The notes under the pieces are model-generated. The model was not told where the DNA came from and did no database searches. It saw nothing but the letters and a program-made list of their open reading frames with translations. A stretch of DNA of 35,152 nucleotides from Veillonellaceae bacterium (GTDB lineage Bacteria; Bacillota_C; Negativicutes; UBA1444). The position numbers were made by a program, and so were the translations under genes. The stretch covers positions 1 through 35,152 of the forward strand of contig JAAZNU010000356.1 in assembly GCA_012798135.1 (NCBI GenBank), read 5' to 3'. The first letter of the stretch is position 1, and the number at the start of each line of letters is the position of its first letter. Shown here in pieces: positions 31,276-35,152 of this stretch.

Positions 31276-33561
31276 CTACAGCGATCTCCACCCTCTTCTC
31301 TCACTCGCCGACCATTTGCTACCGCCGATCATCATGGGTATCGGAACCGGCTCAGTGACTTCATTTCTATTGAAACGCAATATTCCCATAATCACTGTGG
31401 AAAGTGCATCGGGCGCATCGTCATGAGTACCATGTGGAAATGCTTTGAGTTGGTTCATCAGTTCAGGGTATCGCCGCTGCCAATCCTCCATGAACACCAT
31501 TTGGCCGTTGCTATAGAATGGCTCCATAGCACGTATCCGATCGGCCTTTTTGGTGGTATTCCAGATAAAATCATATGGTACCGTGAGCTTCCTAATTGCC
31601 TGGCGTTTTTTGAGTTCTGCCTCGAATAAGGATTCGCCAGAGGCCGATTTTGCATGGCCGAGAGAGTTTGATTCTATCCAGAACTTCTTATAATTATATA
31701 GGGAATGCAAGGTTATAATCTTATCGATTGTAGTACTTTGGTTATCGATGGATAAATCACAATCATAAACCAGCCAACGATGATCCGGCAGCTCGATTAT
31801 CGTGATGATCGACGCATAATCGTTCCCTCCCTCGGAAGGGTCACAGGCTCCATATACTTTATAGTCATTCGAGGCCGGATGATCTGTGAAGTTTATAAGA
31901 ACCGGAGGCTTAGAGAATATCTCGCCAGATGCCGTTATATCCCACCGGCCATTCAATAGTTGCTCGCGTGTGACTACATCTGGAATCATTTCGAGAGCTT
32001 TGGCGTAACTCTCTTGATCGATATGGGGATTATCATACAACTTAGCTGGAACGAATATCGGGCCATCTTCTACTTCAGGAGACATGATTGGAAATCTCCT
32101 CATGACCCAATCATGGCCGATTCCCCCAGGATTCGTTGCCGCCCTCATTCGTATGGGGACTGGATACTCGTTGATCCGTCTGAGCCTGGAGAATAGATAG
32201 GCGTAACGATCCTCTGGGAACTGGGTTACCTCGTCGAATCCGATAAATTGGAACTCGCTTGATTGGTACCGATACATATCGTTTTCTGTTTCGAGGTAGC
32301 CGAAAGTCACCTTTGCGCCGGATGGAAATGTCCAGACCTTATTGCTCTCGCTCCATCTTGCATCCGTACTGGATAACCACTGTTGGGCGCGATCCATCAG
32401 AGCTCCTGGTAAAGCCAAGTCGGAATAGGTTCGCCGAAGGAGGAGAGCCGAATAGTTGGGGACCATCACGTACTGAAGGGCCGCCATCAGAAGGCAATCG
32501 CTGTTATGGGTTGGGATCAGAGAATCCCCAACGAGATAACATCCGCTTTCAGATGTAACTTGAATACATCGTGTTGGGACAGACGGAACTCGCTTTATCT
32601 CGGTAATATACCGACGAAAGACAGTAAGTCGGAACCCATGTCGAGAGGATTTGCACTCGATATTGGAAACTTTGATGTTTGTATAGAATTTAATTCTCCA
32701 TTTATTAATTCTATTGTGCACAATGTGCTTAATCCCTAATGAATGAAGCAGCTTTGACACACCGTCTGCAAGTTCTCGCCGGATCGACTGGATCTCATAT
32801 GCCCCTGTTGGGGTTGCGTGACCACCTGTATCCATCAATCCACGTAATAGATCCACCCTCTGCTTAACCGAGGATCTTAGATAAATCTCTGGGATATGTT
32901 TATTTTCAAAACATCCTATTTTTTTTATTAATGCGATTATTTCAGGATTAAGACTTGTGCTGCCTCCCAACCATGAACCAAGAATATATGGATCTAACTC
33001 AAGATTTCTCTTGGGATATCGAAGAGGCTTGCAGACAGGTATGTAGTAATTCGCCTTGCCCCCAACTCTCTGTGTCTCGAAAAGCTCTCTTGTAGATCTG
33101 TTCACTACCTTAGAAGAACTTTCTTTTATGGAAACCGCAGGCCAGAGATGAGTGTCCGCTGCTATTAACTTTGATCCATCCGAGAACGTTATCTCATAAC
33201 AGTCATGCCCATATTCAATATCAGAAACAGCAACAACAGAACAGGGTTTGCCGTGCTCGTCGAAAACTATGTCTCCTACCTTAACGTGTTCGATATCAGT
33301 AACTCCATCTATAGTATATAGCGGAGTTTTTATATATATAAGCTTTCCGCCTCCGGCACTCCCGCCGTATAAAGCCTCCAGGCCGCCATATGCCAGGAAA
33401 CGACGCTGTTGTTGATATGGGATGTGGGGGATATACTTATTCTCCCACACTGTTTTCTGTAGAACAGCTATCCCCTTCCACCCCAGAGTTTTCACTTCCT
33501 CCGGGGAGAGAACTTGCATTATCGACGGCCAGTTCTCGTGCGGTATTGAACCTTCTTTCAT
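31276..33561 (-). CDS. terL: Terminase large subunit with in-frame intein
   Basis: This ATPase-nuclease drives DNA into the prohead. The 761-residue precursor contains a 280-residue intein (residues 74-353), leaving a 481-residue mature protein. The Walker A motif GGSAGGGK-S is split by the intein between K73 and S354. Walker B is FQFIGFDE at 437-444, followed by the coupling motif TNPGG at 476-480. The RNase H-like nuclease shows D574 (ACDPSEGG), E630 (WIESNS) and the HDDAPDAL cluster at 713-720. Domain order and mature length match tailed-virus terminases. The start is uncertain: M1 gives a 125-nt overlap with the small subunit and has no clear Shine-Dalgarno site, and M15 is possible. The activity depends on splicing, because the unspliced P-loop is broken. 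Confidence 0.93.
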   Translation of the reverse strand: MKEGSIPHENWPSIMQVLSPEEVKTLGWKGIAVLQKTVWENKYIPHIPYQQQRRFLAYGGLEALYGGSAGGGKLIYIKTPLYTIDGVTDIEHVKVGDIVFDEHGKPCSVVAVSDIEYGHDCYEITFSDGSKLIAADTHLWPAVSIKESSSKVVNRSTRELFETQRVGGKANYYIPVCKPLRYPKRNLELDPYILGSWLGGSTSLNPEIIALIKKIGCFENKHIPEIYLRSSVKQRVDLLRGLMDTGGHATPTGAYEIQSIRRELADGVSKLLHSLGIKHIVHNRINKWRIKFYTNIKVSNIECKSSRHGFRLTVFRRYITEIKRVPSVPTRCIQVTSESGCYLVGDSLIPTHNSDCLLMAALQYVMVPNYSALLLRRTYSDLALPGALMDRAQQWLSSTDARWSESNKVWTFPSGAKVTFGYLETENDMYRYQSSEFQFIGFDEVTQFPEDRYAYLFSRLRRINEYPVPIRMRAATNPGGIGHDWVMRRFPIMSPEVEDGPIFVPAKLYDNPHIDQESYAKALEMIPDVVTREQLLNGRWDITASGEIFSKPPVLINFTDHPASNDYKVYGACDPSEGGNDYASIITIIELPDHRWLVYDCDLSIDNQSTTIDKIITLHSLYNYKKFWIESNSLGHAKSASGESLFEAELKKRQAIRKLTVPYDFIWNTTKKADRIRAMEPFYSNGQMVFMEDWQRRYPELMNQLKAFPHGTHDDAPDALSTVIMGILRFNRNEVTEPVPIPMMIGGSKWSASERRGWRSL
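32503..33342 (-). other. Class 3 intein in the terminase P-loop (280 aa)
   Basis: The insertion begins after the Lys of GGSAGGGK with Leu, not Cys, Ser or Ala, and ends in PTHN followed by Ser. Block B reads ADTHLW, with His65 and Trp67. Block F has Cys259 (PTRCIQV). Block G has Thr278-His279-Asn280. Trp at B:12, Cys at F:4 and Thr at G:5 is the WCT signature of class 3 inteins, in which the internal Cys attacks first and no N-terminal nucleophile is needed. The middle (about 117-215) is a LAGLIDADG-type homing endonuclease remnant with PYILGSWLGGST and LLRGLMDTGG: the acidic residue is replaced by Gly in both motifs and the spacing between them is short. Confidence 0.88.
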
Positions 33562-34279
33562 ACTCTAGTGCCAGCCTGTCCATGTCGTCAAAAATATTTT
33601 TAACATTAACTTGAATTGGGATAATATTGCCGTCGCCTTTAATCTGCCGGACATCGCCCCATCTATCGGGGGCTCGGTTGACCAGCCAGAATTTCTGTGC
33701 CTGAAAATCGCCGTCTATGGCCTTTCTCCACAAAGCCTCTTCGACTAATTCAGTCGCATGATTCTCGGCCTCGAACACCTTCATCTCAAGGTCTTTATGC
33801 TCCTTGAGATAATCCCGAAAGATGTTCATCGGGATGTGCAGGGATTTACATGCCGCACCGACAGCGTGACCAGCTTCGAGGAGTTCGATTATTTTTTCAA
33901 CGTGGGTATCTGTTATTAGGAATTTATTGAGCCGGAGATGGCGACTGTTGTAAAGGGCATCTTTATAGCGTTGCTTGAACTCAGGATGATGCTTTACATA
34001 GATTTCTATGCTCTTTTTGGTATATCCAATTGCGTCTGCGGCCTGATCGCCGGTGAGACCTGTTTCTAGCAACTTTATAAACGTCTCGAATTCAGGTTCT
34101 CCTAATCGCTCCGGGATGTAGCAATATGTATCTTCGATCTTTTTCCTGAATTCGGGATCGTCTTTACACGCTCGGAGGATTGATGTATAAGACGTGCCGA
34201 TGTTGATTGCCGCTGTCTCTTTCGCGTGGCCGAGAGAGAGTTCATGAAGGAACTCCTCTTTTTGTGCTTCGGTTATCAT
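33437..34279 (-). CDS. terS: Terminase small subunit-like protein with repeated HTH units
   Basis: This 280-residue protein probably recognises viral DNA and hands it to the large terminase subunit. The first 185 residues hold three helix-turn-helix-like units: residues about 5-45 (AKETAAINIGTSYTSIL), 60-105 (TGDQAADAIGYTKKSIEIY) and 125-165 (AVGAACKSLHIPMNIFRDY). Each is followed by an acidic or aromatic stretch such as HPEFKQRY. The C-terminal part contains AIDGDFQAQKFWLVNRAPDRWGD, a pattern common in phage small terminase subunits. There is no Shine-Dalgarno site, and the start lies just after the stop of the upstream gene, so translation is probably coupled. The end overlaps the start of the large subunit by about 125 nt, the longest overlap in the window. 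Confidence 0.8.
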   Translation of the reverse strand: MITEAQKEEFLHELSLGHAKETAAINIGTSYTSILRACKDDPEFRKKIEDTYCYIPERLGEPEFETFIKLLETGLTGDQAADAIGYTKKSIEIYVKHHPEFKQRYKDALYNSRHLRLNKFLITDTHVEKIIELLEAGHAVGAACKSLHIPMNIFRDYLKEHKDLEMKVFEAENHATELVEEALWRKAIDGDFQAQKFWLVNRAPDRWGDVRQIKGDGNIIPIQVNVKNIFDDMDRLALEYERRFNTARELAVDNASSLPGGSENSGVEGDSCSTENSVGE

Positions 34280-34282
34280 AGG

Positions 34283-34585
34283 TTATTTGTATTCCATTAC
34301 TAATGCTTGGGAATTGGATTCTCCCATTAAGTTTATAGTTGATATATTCGATATGGGGAGAAACACAATTTCATCTTCGTAGAACATTGGAGCTGTTGAG
34401 GGATTGGGGGTTTCATTGTCGAAATCGATGTACACCGGACCAATGCAGGATATCAATACAAACGTCGTACTAGAATCGAGATCATGATCCACAGGCGTAC
34501 TGCTCAGGGAGTATGTCGTATGATTGACCATCTCCCAGGACGGATTTGTCGTTGCGGTGCGCCGGTGGAGTTTGAAGAGGTACAT
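34283..34585 (-). CDS. Small paralogous virion-like protein, copy 2 (100 aa)
   Basis: This 100-residue protein is the second member of the tandem pair and aligns over its last 85 residues with the upstream gene (GPVYIDFDN, PSTAP, EDEIVFLP, MGESNSQ). GAGGT lies 5 nt before the ATG, which supports this start. The gap to the upstream copy is only 20 nt and the terminase small subunit begins 3 nt after its stop, so the three are probably cotranscribed. The pair arose by tandem duplication followed by divergence of the N-terminal third. The role is unknown. Confidence 0.75.
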   Translation of the reverse strand: MYLFKLHRRTATTNPSWEMVNHTTYSLSSTPVDHDLDSSTTFVLISCIGPVYIDFDNETPNPSTAPMFYEDEIVFLPISNISTINLMGESNSQALVMEYK

Positions 34586-34605
34586 ATTAACCTCTGAATC
34601 TGGAA

Positions 34606-34950
34606 TTATCCGTATTCGACAATTCCTACCTGGGAAATTGATTCTCCCATGAAGTTGATAACCTCGACATTGGGCACAGGGAGAAACATAATTTCATCTT
34701 CACATAGCAACGGAGCTGTTGAGGGGTCGGGAGTGTCATTGTCGAAATCAATATACACTGGGCCAATAGAGGATAACAACACGTACAATGTTCCACTTGT
34801 GAGCGTATGGTTGATAGGAGATGTACTAAATGTGTATCCCACATGGCCGAGGACTTCCCATGGTGGCGATTGGGTGAGCAAGGCTCCATTCTGCAAACGA
34901 AGGCCGATTTGCCTTCCACTTTCAGTATCAAAACCATATACGGTAACCAT
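34606..34950 (-). CDS. Small paralogous virion-like protein, copy 1 (114 aa)
   Basis: This is a 114-residue protein with no membrane segment. Its C-terminal half is rich in short alternating hydrophobic stretches, as in a small beta-sandwich. A GAGGA ribosome-binding site lies 7 nt before the ATG. The next gene downstream is a clear paralogue: both carry GPVYIDFDN, then TP-PSTAP, EDEI-FLP and MGES-SQ at the same spacing, while the N-termini differ. Placement just before the terminase genes and the beta-rich composition fit a small head-decoration or fibre-associated protein. The function is not established. Confidence 0.75.
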   Translation of the reverse strand: MVTVYGFDTESGRQIGLRLQNGALLTQSPPWEVLGHVGYTFSTSPINHTLTSGTLYVLLSSIGPVYIDFDNDTPDPSTAPLLCEDEIMFLPVPNVEVINFMGESISQVGIVEYG

Positions 34951-35007
34951 AATATTCCTCGGAGAAAATTTGTTTGTTTGGATATGATAAATATAATGGG
35001 TTATATT

Positions 35008-35152
35008 TTACAAGTCCTTCCAGGCTTCGTCCTCTTCGGTATCCAACCAGTCACAAAAAGCCGAGTCGGTTATGGCCCAACCCGAATAAGGCCGGTTCTT
35101 TTTACGGGAAAGAATGCGCCGGAGGAGTTTGTCGATTTGTTTGAGTTCCTCA
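35008..35152 (-). CDS. Unknown protein, C-terminal 47 codons only
   Basis: An open frame enters from the right edge of the window and ends at a TAA at 35008-35010. The visible tail is highly charged: a basic stretch (LLRRILSRKKNRP) is followed by a Trp-rich acidic end (CDWLDTEEDEAWKDL). It lies 57 nt upstream of the first tandem small protein and could be the end of the preceding transcription unit. The start is outside the window and I do not recognise the family. The mix of basic and acidic ends would suit a small DNA-binding or packaging-linked protein, but that is a guess. Confidence 0.6.
   Translation of the reverse strand, partial: EELKQIDKLLRRILSRKKNRPYSGWAITDSAFCDWLDTEEDEAWKDL

Noticed and set aside
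31276..31278. Pyrrolysine-type readthrough of TAG at the terminase end
   Set aside because: The next in-frame stop follows within two codons, so readthrough would add nothing.
34951..35007. Archaeal TATA promoter before the first small gene
   Set aside because: An AT-rich stretch is present, but it does not show a convincing BRE plus TATA spacing and cannot be told from background.
1..35152. CRISPR array or insertion sequence
   Set aside because: No regularly spaced identical repeats and no transposase frame were found; repeats present are protein-level units within fibres and propellers.

Overview
The window is the head and tail gene block of a contractile-tailed (myovirus-type) virus, or of a provirus of one. 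Every gene I can support lies on the minus strand, so the block reads from high to low coordinates; both outermost genes run off the window. I see no integrase, replication, lysis, rRNA or complete tRNA gene. Many genes are preceded by GGTGAT or AGGTGAT 3-7 nt before the start, and TTG and GTG starts are frequent. Together with the class 3 intein and several small zinc-binding proteins, this fits an archaeal host, perhaps a methanogen, but that is inference and a bacterial host is not excluded.

Layout in reading order. (1) 35.1-31.3 kb: end of an unknown gene, two tandem paralogous small proteins, terminase small subunit, and terminase large subunit whose Walker A motif is split by a 280-residue intein. 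(2) 31.3-29.0 kb: tightly packed tiny genes, several Cys-rich, a 250-nt non-coding stretch able to form several hairpins, and a small membrane protein. (3) 29.0-21.0 kb: portal, two fibre-like proteins, a coiled-coil protein, a metallophosphoesterase, an XkdF-like prohead protease with a ferritin-like insert, scaffold, cement protein and major capsid protein. (4) 21.2-16.1 kb: a 58-aa protein, a second decoration-like protein, head-tail connector candidates, a membrane-anchored protein, a gp10-like neck protein and a zinc-ribbon protein. (5) 16.1-11.3 kb: a small virion protein split by an in-frame TAA, a six-blade Kelch propeller joined to a gpI-like baseplate domain, an Asp-box propeller and a tail-terminator-like protein. 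(6) 11.3-0 kb: sheath, tube, tail chaperone pair joined by a -1 frameshift, tape measure, baseplate hub, spike, and a long fibre with C1q-like domains that leaves the window.

The products form one assembly line. Terminase packs DNA through the portal into a shell built by scaffold, protease, capsid and cement proteins. Connector proteins close the head. Sheath, tube and tape measure build the tail on a hub-spike baseplate. The fibre, collar-like and propeller proteins are the candidates for host recognition.

The most notable points are the class 3 intein inside the TerL P-loop with a decayed homing endonuclease, the in-frame TAA inside a conserved virion gene, the slippery TTTTTTA in the tail chaperone, a one-base frame break between protease and scaffold, two neighbouring propeller proteins, a paralogous pair one of which seems to start at CTG, and a structured non-coding stretch holding a perfect T-arm-like hairpin.
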